From positions 1,924,001 to 1,988,000 of the forward strand of contig NC_063282.1 of the NCBI RefSeq assembly GCF_910591885.1: 64,000 nt of DNA, in the 5' to 3' direction. Made by a program: the position numbers and the translations under genes. The DNA comes from Bombus terrestris. Its lineage: Eukaryota; Arthropoda; Insecta; Hymenoptera; Apidae. Below, one piece after another: positions 50,958 to 61,972 of the stretch; positions within the stretch are counted from its first letter, which is position 1; the number at the start of each line of letters is the position of its first letter. The notes beneath the pieces are model-generated. The model saw only the letters and a list, made by a program, of their open reading frames with translations, ran no database searches and had not been told where the DNA came from.

Positions 50958-53202
50958 TATGTTTCATATAGAATAAGTTGTCGTCACCATCAAATTGTGT
51001 TCCTAACCAACAATTATGTCGTGTGATATAAGAAATATATTACCATATATACCAGGCACGAATCACAATTCGTTATTCGTTCAATCCTGCTATGTGCTGC
51101 CAGCTGTTGAGGAATATATTTAATTACATTTTCTCGCAATACAACGTCGATCGAGCAGAGAAAGGATTGACATTGAAGAAGCAATGAGATATTTATGGGG
51201 CAGGTAAATCACTATATCAACATATAATTGTAAATGCTTACAATTACACAATACGTACATGAATACGAAAACCCATTAAACACGTGAATGAGATACACGG
51301 TTTTCATAAACGATACAAGGCAAAAATATATGTTGCATGTCTGGAAAACCTATTTTGTTGAAATCATTGTTATTTCGTAATATTGACCAATTAAATGGTT
51401 AATGTCACACATGTCAGTCTTTTTTAATTCATAAGAAAGATTCGTCTTGCGTTCAGTCGATAACGTATCATCGATTAGGGGCGCATGCGCAGAATTGTAT
51501 ACCGGAAAGAAGGGTGCGGGCCTATAGGCCATGATTCGGTTTAGGACGCCAGCAGTCGCCACTGGTCCAACTCGCAACTTGAGACTCAGTCTGCCATGAC
51601 AGTCGTCGGTGTCACACGAGTGCGCCGTTCAACTTCCGTCTATTATTGACTGTGTCTTTCTGACAAAGGGGACGATCCAATGGGCTAGGCTGTTATACGC
51701 TCCGACGGACACGTGTACCATCGTTTTCGATTGACTATCGTATCGAACGGTTTGGATCTGGAGAATTATACGAATTGCACGCGTCTTTGGCCTAGTGAAT
51801 GGCGGCGGGTGGTGTGGTGGCGGTGTTGTGACGTGTGTCTCGTGCTGCGTTGACTGTCAGTTTCGTCGCGTATCGAAAATCGCGTCGGTTTTGGATCTCG
51901 TGTGACATCATCGATCGTTGTTTACGATTCGCTCGATTGTATCGCAAACAACTAACAAATACACACGCCGCCCTGTCGCAACGCTTAACATTCCTCTCTA
52001 TGATTGTACGGCATTTGTTTACGAGCAGAAGCTTTCCGTCGCTTAAAGAGCGTGAGAGTAAGGTGTGGTGAAAAATGACATGTAGATTCTCGTTGCTCTT
52101 TCGCTCTTGCTTCTCTTTCTCCTTTCCAACCTTCCTCCCTTCCTCTTTGTTCTAGGCACGCGTATTCCTATCCTTCCCTTCCGCCTTCACCCGACGGTAT
52201 ACCGGCGACTCGAAAGCCTCGCGAAGGTAAAAGTTCGCTGTCACGCGCGATTGTCACGATATTGTTTTCACACGGAACGATGCTTTCCGGTGATGAAATA
52301 ACGGAGAAAGGAATTAATACAATCAGTTCAAGAATAAACTATCGAAGTGTATAAAAGTTGTGTCTTCGATCAATCGCCTTGCATCATATACGAAAGAACA
52401 CTTTCAATTAGTTTTAACCAAGAAGAAGAGAGAGAGAGCCATTCTTCTGTCCATAAAGAAACAACGTAAGAAATAAACCAAGAGGAAGAATCTTGTAAAA
52501 AAAATACAGTTTTGGAATATCTTGCTCGGATTAAATGCCGGAAACGACCGGCCATGAAGAAACAGTTTGCTCTGGTAGGTTCACGCCCCTTTACGCGTCA
52601 CGTCTCACCGTACCGTCAATCATCGACTGAAAATCTATCGATGTATTCGGTGTTTCGTGATCCGTGTCGCGTGAAAACCTAGTACTTAAAAATTTATCGA
52701 GTGATGCGCGAGTGTTGCTTCGTGTCTATCGGTACCGTTTCGATGTGGGAATAGATCGAAGCGTGGTGAAGAAAACGTGCTTCGTATTGTATCGTAAAAT
52801 AACGGGGCATCGAAAGTGACGTATCGTTTACTCGGAATTCGTTCGTGACAGGGAATTTCCTGTTACCGATTTGCGCTCGCTTGGCGCGTACGCAACGTTG
52901 CGCGAGCGTGCACGCCCCTCCTCCCCTTCTTCCTCGTCGTCTTCAGAGTGCGATCGTGTATAGCCGTCGTAGGTCGTAGGGGAGCGATTCCGTCGGTTGT
53001 TTAGTGTTTAGTGCACATAAGCGGCGGTGTGACCGGGCACACATAGTCGTTTCGATGGACAGTGTCGCGTTATGCGCGCGGGCCGAACCGAAATACGCGA
53101 CACCGCGTGAAACTGTGCACGCGCCAGCTATCAATAGAGAAGAGATATCCTGTGTTATCTCTTTCTCACATTCGACTCAAGATCCGTGCTGTGAATGAGA
53201 AG
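50958..53202. other. Divergent promoter region and Mhcl 5' UTR
   Basis: No conserved coding exon. GC content rises around 51480-52060 and again at 52840-53200, suggesting two start regions for Mhcl. Sequence gactcagtctg near 51583-51592 is an initiator-like match on the plus strand. ATG codons before 53203 open only short unrelated frames, so they would be upstream ORFs if transcribed. A GT donor with good context (gtaggt) at 52575 may end a 5' exon. Confidence 0.45.
51481..51490. promoter_or_regulatory. NRF-1 / Ewg palindrome between HEMK1 and Mhcl
   Basis: GCGCATGCGC is an exact palindrome matching the core of the NRF-1 (insect Erect wing) site. It lies about 520 bases before the HEMK1 start codon and 100 bases before the initiator-like site on the plus strand. 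NRF-1 commonly controls nuclear genes for mitochondrial proteins, which fits HEMK1. Function is inferred. Confidence 0.5.
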
Positions 53203-56200
53203 ATGTTTAACTTTATGAAGAAGGCTGCGGAGAAGGACGACAAGGAGAAGCGGAAGCGAGAGAAGAAGGAACGAAAAGATGTCAAGAAACGAGATCGCAG
53301 TAGTATGTCCGCTGAGGAATTGCTACGTTTGGATGAAGTACGTGCTTTCTTTTTGTTTGTTTATTTTTGTAAATTAACCTAGTTGAAACACAGTAGGTTG
53401 AAGGTATTAGACATATGAATGATCAACACATAGTGTTAGTTTATTTTTAGTATAGTATTCTTCTCTTTTAGTACATGAAATATGCGTAATATTATCTTGT
53501 TAAGATTTATCTCGTTCGTCCGATAAAAATTTGTCGAGATACGTCCATGCTGAATATGTTGAGTGTTGACCTTTACGCGTTCTTTTCGTTGTGCTTATCT
53601 ACAAAGTGGTGTAGTGCACAGATAATTCCTACGATTTGTCGAGTTTGAGTTATTGTGGATAATCTTCATCCTTTATCTATGATTTCTGTTTTTTTGGGAG
53701 GTTCGAACATCTTTAAAGAAGTTTGTAGGATAGCGTTTGACGAGTGGTATGTGTTCACCATAGTAACAGCATACCACAGATATTCCGTCATACGCTTTAG
53801 AGGAATTTTCCGGCTTTATTTCTTTTCTGTTCAATGTGTATATTTGAACCTTGGTATTTAGTACATTTTTCTAAGTTTTTGTTTATTATGATGTCAGTAT
53901 GAAAGATTATAAATGCAAATAAGTAGCTACATTAATCGCGTTTTACTGATTTGTTAATTTATGAAACGTAACTATATACATTCTTTAAAGTTTACACGTG
54001 TATTAAAAGTAGGCCATTCTTTATATACATTTTGTGTGTTGTTTTAATCTTTACAATTGATAACAATTTAAAATTCGCTGATTACATTCTTTTGTTTATT
54101 AAGATAAGACGTTTCACAACAATTTGTGTGAAAAAGATTGTAATCCTTTAACTGATATGTTAAGTAATAAGAAACAGGGTTTATACGTAGAATGATTCCA
54201 TAGTAAAATATATAGGATGTCCTAAAATAAATTTTGCTTGAAATAGTAGATAATGTAGCAATTTTATATGAGAAAAATAGAAAAAATACTTGTTTCATTG
54301 TTTTTGTAGAATTTTATGAAATAAAAATTGCTTGTATAATAAGAATTTTAAGATACAATTAATTTTATATTCTAAATAAAATTCTCCATTGTTCCTGATA
54401 TTTATTTTATATTAAACTAAAGATATCATACTGACCTCGTGTAAAGTAACCTCGAGATAATTCAAGGTCATTCAGTAGTATGTGAGGGATATACGTATTT
54501 GTAAGAACAGGAAATTCTTCGAATATTCGTTGTAACGTTGGTTTATTTTCTTTTACAAACGTAAATAAAAAATTAGATTGCTACTTTGAGAATATATTAA
54601 CGCATGTAAATATTCCAAATTTTTCATCATTACGATATTTTTTACACAAAATGTATAATTTTGTACAAGGTACAAAATATGTAGTTACGCTTTTAAATTA
54701 TAATTAAGATGACTTTCATATAATATAATTAAAGTGTGTTGAATCATTTTTTAAATTTAACAACACATCAGCTTAAGGATATGGTGATTTGTGTAAGTAT
54801 TTTTTGTTCCTTTCCTTATAAATTATTTAATAAATGAGGAATTCATATTATCTGCATCCTGCTCTATTTTTCGTAAAAATCGGAAAATATCAATTTTTAT
54901 TTGTACTTCGTAAAATAAAACTTTCTCATTTTTCTTGCCTCCATATAAATGTTGAAACTTTTTCATTGTTTTATATTAATTTCAAATTGTATCGTTATAA
55001 TCATAATAGTCGTACATATCATTACAGTGTTTGTGGAAACAATTTCGTATAACACATATTATAATATGCTCAGAAAAATTGTCTATGATAAGTGTTCGAA
55101 TACTTTCCCGAATCACTGTACATAATTCGTTAATTCAATAGTATTTATTAATAGTTTGATTGCAGAATATCGTATTCAATAAATAGAGGTAATAATAACA
55201 AAACGAACAGTCTGCCTATTGTTTCGTTCATCCAATTAAAAAATAGTCAACGTATCCGAGATGTTTAATGCAAAGTGAAGCGAACGTGGCTATTTAAGAT
55301 TTATTTCTACAAATTCTTATATCAGTTTCTCTCTCGAACTTTCTGTGACCGTATATTACGTTTTTATAACCTTAATCATTCTTCATCCCCGTCCGTTTTA
55401 TTTAGAAACATATTTGCCGTTGTGCACGATGATAAATGTCATGAAAAATTCTCTGATGCATTGGAAGTAATTTGTTTGTCGTGGACGTATAGTAGTAGTA
55501 CTGTATGTACCTTGTAATTAGAGAGGAAATGCGGATGCATTATCAGCAGGTAATGGAACTCAAGTGAAAGTGTTATATCATTAAGTCCTGTTCAATTCTC
55601 AGTCGGTGATTATTAAGATATCAAGATCTCAACATTTATGCTAAGGCATATGGAGTTGCAGATTTAAATATATAATTATGTATTAGGTTATAATTATTAT
55701 ATACTTTTGTGTATTATGTACCTTAGAAAATAGTCTTTTATTCAGAGTATGAATATTCAGATTATGAGTTATAATTCATATTCAGATATGGAGTTCAGAG
55801 GATGTTAAAGCGTGCAATGTTCTTGCAGTTTATTTCTGCGAATTATGTATTACTGGTTTTTTGTTTAATTTTCAGAGACTTAAGAAAAAACAAGAGTTTC
55901 ATTCAATCATCGATTTGTTTCGAAGATAATTGAATTACAGCCCAGTATTGTATTTAATTAGAGAGACCTTTTCGAATTACGAAATCGAGGGCACTTTCAT
56001 AGTTACTTAATTACACTTGAATTTGTAATTGTTCCGACATCGGTCATTGCTCCCTCTCTACGTACGTCTATTACACATAGTTTCATCGTATCGTATATCT
56101 TCGCGTTAATTTTTCTCGGAACGTACACGATCACTTTTGTTGTAAAATAGCAATAATGGAAAATAGTCGATAGAAAGGTATTAAAATATTTTCAGCAAAT

Positions 56201-59200
56201 TATTTATTGCTTTAATCATGAATATACATTATTAGTTTTTAATTAGAGTACAGGTACAAAAATAATTTTCCATTCATGGAATATTATATTAATTAAAGTT
56301 TATACTTAAACGTTAAAGCTATAATTAGTTTTTTACCCTATTCTCAGACAACTCTGCAATTTATCTTTTCCTGTTTCAGTAATCTAATCTCGGATATCGG
56401 CCGATTATTTCCTCTCCCTTAAATTCTTTATCGATGAAACACGTTTAGAAAACCTAACAACAATTATTATGCAACAATTTATTTATTGACCAATCTCCTT
56501 AGTATTTTTTTTTTTTTTATTGATTGACAAATATCGTATTATAAAGTTCATTAAAAGATAGAGTCGTGAATGGAAAGTATCGTAGTAAACTTGTTATGCA
56601 TTATTAACTTGAAGTGCATTTATACGTCGTTTTCGCATACTGTTATGCAAGGATACTTGATACGAAAGATCTAGGAAAAGGAATAGGCTTTAGAATGGAT
56701 ACGTCATTGTTTCATCACGTACGGCTGCCTCTCAGGTATTCGTTTCCTTAGATCTTTCGTATCGAATATCTTTGTAGTATATACCTCACAAACAGCATGT
56801 TTCTTATTTATCGTGATTAAACATGTCCTTAATATCTTTCTGATATTGCATCAAATTTCAAACAAAATAATATTGGAAGTGGATGAGTATGTGGGCACAG
56901 CGTGTTAGAGAAAAATGATCCAATGCTATCTTGTTTTTCATATTAAATCAAATAACTTTCTGGGAAACTAAATATCTGTTTAGCAATGAAAGCAGTGGAA
57001 TATAAACCAAGATACATATTGTGAAACACCAAGTTCAGAATCTTATTTTATATATTTCATGTTTTATTACTGTACATTTGCAATAAAATGAATTAAAGAA
57101 AAGAAGATCATATTAAGAAAATCATTAGAAAAGGAAACTATATATTAGATGTGTAGAAAAGTTCTGTCGAGTTTTATACAATAAAGATATAACCAGTCTT
57201 TTTAATATTTTAATTTCTTTTCCATTTATGTATTTTCTACACTAAATGCTTCCTTATCTATTTCTTAACGTAAATAATATTTGCACACTATTGTATTTAT
57301 TATATAGCATCAAAAAATGGCAATTACAAGAATTTGGTATTATGAGAATGAAATTTAAAATCTAGCATTAAAAATGGCTACATTGGAAAATAAGGGTATG
57401 TGCAAATACTTTTTGTGGCTACTGTATAACATTTTCTCCTATTTATACCTATAATATGTACATGCTAACAAAGTTTGACTGCAAAATTGACCAAGTGTAT
57501 CTGTTTCATTTCCAGGTTCGGAGATCGTTAAAGATTCCTGGTCGCCGGAAGGAGAAGGAAAAGTTGCCGAGTGGTATCACCGCAGACTATAGTGCTTCGT
57601 TCTTCGCTTACTTGGACCGTGATATCTTAGAAAATTCGCAAAACTCTTCAAGCTCAGGGCAAAGTGTTCGCACTGGTAATAATTGGAATACGAGAACGCC
57701 GGATGGTTTGACACAGAGTGACTCTTCTGAAACTTCTTTGACTTCATTGACAATCACCACCACTACGTCTTCGGTTACACCAACCAACGTATCCGGACAA
57801 TCAGGGAAGAATTTGCCACCACTGCCGCCAAAGCCTCCGAAGCGAGGAATTCTTAAGGGGCCACGTCTGAGTGTCAGTAATACTGTGAATTCGTTGTCAG
57901 AGGAAAGCCATCTACCGAACGGAAACGAGACCAATTACCAGGAGGCTAGCAATTTACTGGTCAGAAACACGCTGCAGAACGAGGTGATCGCTTACCAGAA
58001 CGTGCCCACACACTTGTCAGGATTTGGGAACGCTGTTAGCAAGGAGGAAGCTTGTAGCGAAGAGGAAACGCAGACAGGACAAAGCTCGTGGCAGGTATCA
58101 CCTCAGCGAACAGTTCAGCAGGCTCAGCAGCAGCATCAGCAGCAACACCAGCAACAACAGCATCATCATCACCACCAAAGCGACACCAAACTGTTGCAGG
58201 TTAGTTGGAAGGACCTAATTGGTTTCTGTTAGAGGCTTTTGCTGGTATTCCAGGTGCTCGTGGTTTGAAATTCATGCTGTCCAAGCTCAGCTTCGCAGCT
58301 GAAAGATCTTCGTGTTTCATTAGCCTACAGAGAGAGGTACAGAGATGCTAGCTAGTGTGGTACTATACCTAGGTGCCTCTTAATGCAAACACTTCTAGTC
58401 ATCAACTTGTACTTTGAGAGAACTGTTTTCAGTAGTATGGTAATGCGAGTAGTTGATAACTCGTTTCGTGCAATTTGCAACACTAGTGATTTGTGAATTT
58501 TCTACTTGAGGCCATTATTACCATATCGTTGTTACATAAAATATTTAATTATTACCGTACAAATTGGGCTGGTTTGCACATAATTTATTACTAAATTACG
58601 ATCCTAACTCTTATATCAAGCCTCTCCCGATCATTTTTGGTATACATAGCATTTAAATATTTTCTCTCTGTAATTGTTTATATGTATATAGTACGGCATA
58701 TTTTGTTCTATTATATTTATTATAATTTGTATTTAACAGTCAAATTGCAATTTATCTTTTACAGGTGGTGACCAGTGCAAGCCCCTCCGCAGACTCCCTA
58801 ACAGACACCACGAATTCCAGTTTCGCAACACCACCTTTCAGCCTGTCGCCTGTAGGAGAATCCCAGGGTTTGTCGAGGTGGAGATCCTCGGCGTCCTTCG
58901 AAGAACAAGGCGTCGAGTTGCAGTTACCAGAGATCGTCCCTCTGGAACTGCCCGAACCTCGCGAGCTTACGATTCAAAGGCAACCACCACCGCGAAACGA
59001 TTTCGGTTTCTCGTTGCGTCGAGCTGTAATCGTGGAACGAGCCGCAAATGGTGTCACACAGATGAGACCTGTGATCTTCGCTGAACCAGGTTCATTGATA
59101 CAACATAACAACGACACCGGCTTGCTGCCAGGCGACAGGCTGATCGAAGTCAATGGAATTAACGTCGATGACAAGTCACGGGAAGAAATTATCGATCTCA

Positions 59201-61972
59201 TTAAGGGCTCCGTTAACAGTGTTACCGTAAAGGTGAGTTAAGACGATGATTATAAAATATATAATTTGGCTATCCATCTTGGTAGAGCTGAGATGCTTTA
59301 TAGCACAAGTTTAATACTAACGTTGCAACATTTAAGAGTTTGTTATTAGATCATTCATAAGTAATGCGAATTTTCTCACCTGCTATATAGGGTATCCTAT
59401 CATCCACTTTTGTAAAATCTTATAAGTAAAAATGAGAAAAGGATATTATACTTATATCTAATGAAACATAATATTCATTTGGAAGGAGAACAGAAGGGTT
59501 AAAAAGTCGATACTTGGTTCCGATGCGAGCAACAAATTCAAGTAAAACATAGTAAAAAGAAATAGTCGGAAAGTATAATCTATACTTTAAATTTTTCCAA
59601 AAAGAGAAGAAATCGATAAGCAGCATCTTCAATCCCCACTTTCTTGTTTCGTTCTCCACGACGAAAATGGTTACACGGGATCGTTGGCGTTGCCGGTAAA
59701 AGTGAGAGCGTTCACAGGTACGCTTGGTCGGTTCGAAAGGTGATCGGTGTACGGAACAGAGAAACTGTTGTTCCCCGGCTGATCATGGTTGGTTCATTGC
59801 CACTGATGCACCGAATATAGCGGGATCGTGACTCATGACCCATAATAAAACTATACTTGGACCGGGAGCGTCGCGTGAAAATAACTTCTTACCGTGGGAT
59901 CCAACCGATGATCTTCTATTGGTCCTTGGTTGTGACAGTTGGTCACGAACTCGGAGAATTAAGTACTTAAGTACTTTGTTAGACTTCTTACTGTCAAAGC
60001 TGTGCAAGCGTAATTAGATTTGTCGACATGAACTTGCGATACCATATTTTCTATTTCTGTGTGAGATTCTCAATGCCTACTGCCGATAAACAAGCTTTCT
60101 TTTTATTGATACTCCTATCGGGTTTACAACAATAAACCCATCGTGACTTACGCGGGGTTTTATCCTGAGTTACCCAGGAAGAATGAGTCAACTCGTTGCT
60201 CGGATTTATAATCTCCAGAATATAACAGATTCTTTATTTATGAATCTCCTCTCTTTTAATGCGTCGTATCATTTTTGTTAAAAATAAAAGGGAATTAACA
60301 TTGACCCAATTATGGAATTAATTAGTGCTATAATTATATAGAAGCTTTTGATTAAGAAAGATCAAAGTACTTGGAACATACTGTACATCCTCTACACTTT
60401 CTGAGTTAAAGGAATAACAAAATTTCTCAAAAGATTTCCTCTGAAAAAAGACTACTCACATCGACTCCCAATTGGTACCGTTGTGTCACAGATGACGCAT
60501 CATCAGAGTTTGGTTTAAGTTATGCAATTTCTGCAAAATACGCTATTTCTGTTCGCATCTATGTATTCCACTTCATTCCTTGTATAAAATGGCAAACGAA
60601 ATATACTATTGAAGTAGCATAAGTTTGTCTAGTTTTATCGTTGGAACATTTCCAGTTCGGGCTGTAAAGTTCCTAGAGGAGGATGTATCGATTAGGCTTG
60701 GGGGCCTTCGTACAGGTTCATGCCCTGGTTCTCCTTCTCGGTAAACCAAACGGTCTTAACAGAAAGAACGTAACGTGATTTACATACTTATACTATGTAC
60801 AGCTAGGCCGCTTGCAGGTGTTCTCTCGGTCAACATCCTGTTTCCTGTGCTGTATACGCTAGACGGAAACCACTTTAATCTTCTTGAGCTCGCACACGCG
60901 GCTAGAAAGCAGTCTGAGGCATCCGTTACACGCGTGATATCTGTTTAATGCGTACGATTAGCTATGATCTTATCAACATGTACAGTTGATCCTTTATTAT
61001 CTGAATTCCTACCATCCGAATACCGGTAACTCTTGTACTACTTGTTAATTGTGGTGATTCCTTTGAAATAGCCAATTAGTATTATTATCCTTAGGGAATG
61101 TTACTCGGAATATACTGGCAAACTGTATTGTGTGTACTATTGGGCTGAAAACTAAGTGATTGCGGACTTTGTCATTAGGTGGTAATGGCAACATCCGCAA
61201 TCACTTAGTTTCCAACCCAATAGATTTGTAAATTGTAAGTTGTAAGTTTGCAAGTGCAACAACATCGTTTTCGTTTCTTTAGAGAAATTTATATAATCGT
61301 AGAGAAATTATTATAAGTAAATATTTATGTTGAGTCTTTATTTTGATGCCATTTTATCACTGAAAAGCAACATCAAAATATAAGATAGTTCAATGGGAAG
61401 AATTTATCAGATCCAATGATATAGTTTGAACACAATGGAAAAATACACGTTTAATCGAAATAATAAATTAAGAAACAATTTTGAGAACTTGTATTTAATC
61501 GATAACTGAATTTTAAGACTGCCCCTCTGTTCTTTTAGAACTTCTCATCTTCAATCTCATCTCAATTCCATGTTAAACATTTTTTTAAAAAGTTTGTTTG
61601 TTAAGATAAAAGTGAAATTGAATCAATAAATCAATAAAAGTTTGAGGTTCCCAGTAGGATAGACGGGAAAAATCGCCTCGTTCGATCGATCGAAGCTTTT
61701 TTTTATTCTTATGTCGTGCAATGAAAATGTGGTTGGTTAAAGCGGAGACTAATTAAAACGGGATCAAACAAGAGAGTGTCTGTTGTATATAATAAACGTG
61801 TAATAGAATGTATAATGGAATACTTTGTTGTTTACAGGTTCAACCAGTCGCGGAATTGTCGGAATTATCAAGACGCGGTGGTAGCGACGGACGCCAGGTC
61901 GAACTTGCGGCCGCGAATATTCGTGGTGGTACACTTCGTCGATCTGGTAGTTTGCGGTTTCATCAAAACATG
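53203..61972 (+). CDS. Mhcl: Class XVIII myosin N-terminus with PDZ domain (Mhcl/MYO18A), 3' partial
   Basis: Exons in window: 53203-53337, 57516-58199, 58765-59232, 61838-61972, all phase 0, giving 474 residues; the last donor is gtgagt at 61973. The start MFNFMKKAAEKDDKEKRKRE with SSMSAEELLRLDE matches the KE-rich start of MYO18A. Exon 2 adds RRSLKIPGRRKEKEKLP, a Ser/Thr-rich region, PPLPPKPPKR (possible SH3 ligand, residues about 146-155) and a Gln/His tract ending near residue 265. Exon 3 holds ELPEPRELTIQRQ and a PDZ domain with carboxylate-binding loop GFSL (about 354-357), FAEPGSLIQ, LPGDRLIEVNG and SREEIIDLI. Exon 4 gives VQPVAELSELSRRGG. Myosin XVIII is an actin-associated, probably non-motile myosin. 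The motor, coiled coil and stop lie beyond 64000. The start has A at -3. Confidence 0.94.
53338..57515 (+). other. First Mhcl coding intron
   Basis: 4.2 kb AT-rich intron from donor gtacgt to acceptor tttccag. No coding exon was recognised on either strand. It carries the long hairpin at 56649-56774 and a T-run near 56505. The sequence ataggatgtcctaaaata near 54211 resembles the ends of interspersed repeats but has no partner. Confidence 0.6.
56649..56774 (+). ncRNA. Long hairpin, candidate miRNA precursor or MITE relic
   Basis: Arm 56649-56685 contains gatacgaaagatctaggaaa. Arm 56737-56774 has the complement (tttccttagatctttcgtat). Pairing extends over about 37 bp with few mismatches, and the loop is about 50 bases. 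The 126-base hairpin lies in the host intron on the sense strand. Arm length and imperfections fit an insect pri-miRNA, though the loop is long. Neither arm matches a conserved insect miRNA I remember. No TA or longer target duplication was evident. Confidence 0.35.
58200..58764 (+). other. Mhcl intron, nothing else seen
   Basis: Between donor gttagt (58200) and acceptor tttacag (ends 58764). The frame continues open past 58199 to a stop at 58230-58232, so unspliced RNA would end after 11 more codons. No other feature was noted. Confidence 0.6.
60692..60754 (-). CDS. Exon-like fragment with stop codon, possible end of a nested gene
   Basis: On the minus strand, an acceptor-like tract (ttctttctgttaag) precedes 20 codons with strong G/C third positions, reading TVWFTEKENQGMNLYEGPQA then TAA. 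Such codon use stands out in an AT-rich intron. No family is recognised. A possible upstream partner exon is at 62500-62582 on the same strand. There is no expression or homology evidence. Confidence 0.2.
   Translation of the reverse strand, partial: TVWFTEKENQGMNLYEGPQA
61140..61220. mobile_element. 81 bp near-palindromic mariner MITE (MADE1-like), TA duplication
   Basis: Arms begin ttgggctgaaaactaagtga and end tcacttagtttccaacccaa. Each includes attgcgg or its complement. The centre is cattaggtggtaatg. TA dinucleotides flank both ends (61138-61139 and 61221-61222), the target duplication typical of Tc1/mariner. Length and layout, including the attgcgg block and the taatggca centre, closely parallel human MADE1, the MITE of Hsmar1, pointing to an insect cecropia-type mariner parent. 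Confidence 0.85.

Larger units (their letters stand above)
59233..61837 (+). other. Mhcl intron with MITE and an antisense exon-like island
   Basis: 2.6 kb intron between donor gtgagt (59233) and acceptor tttacag (61837). It is AT-rich apart from moderately GC-rich patches at about 59650-59960 and 60690-60950. The MITE at 61140 and the minus-strand fragment at 60692 are listed separately. Confidence 0.6.

Noticed and set aside
53062..53202. In-frame upstream extension of the Mhcl start
   Set aside because: The open frame reaches back to 53062 only through a non-ATG codon. The extension lacks family similarity, while MFNFMKK at 53203 matches the known MYO18A start.
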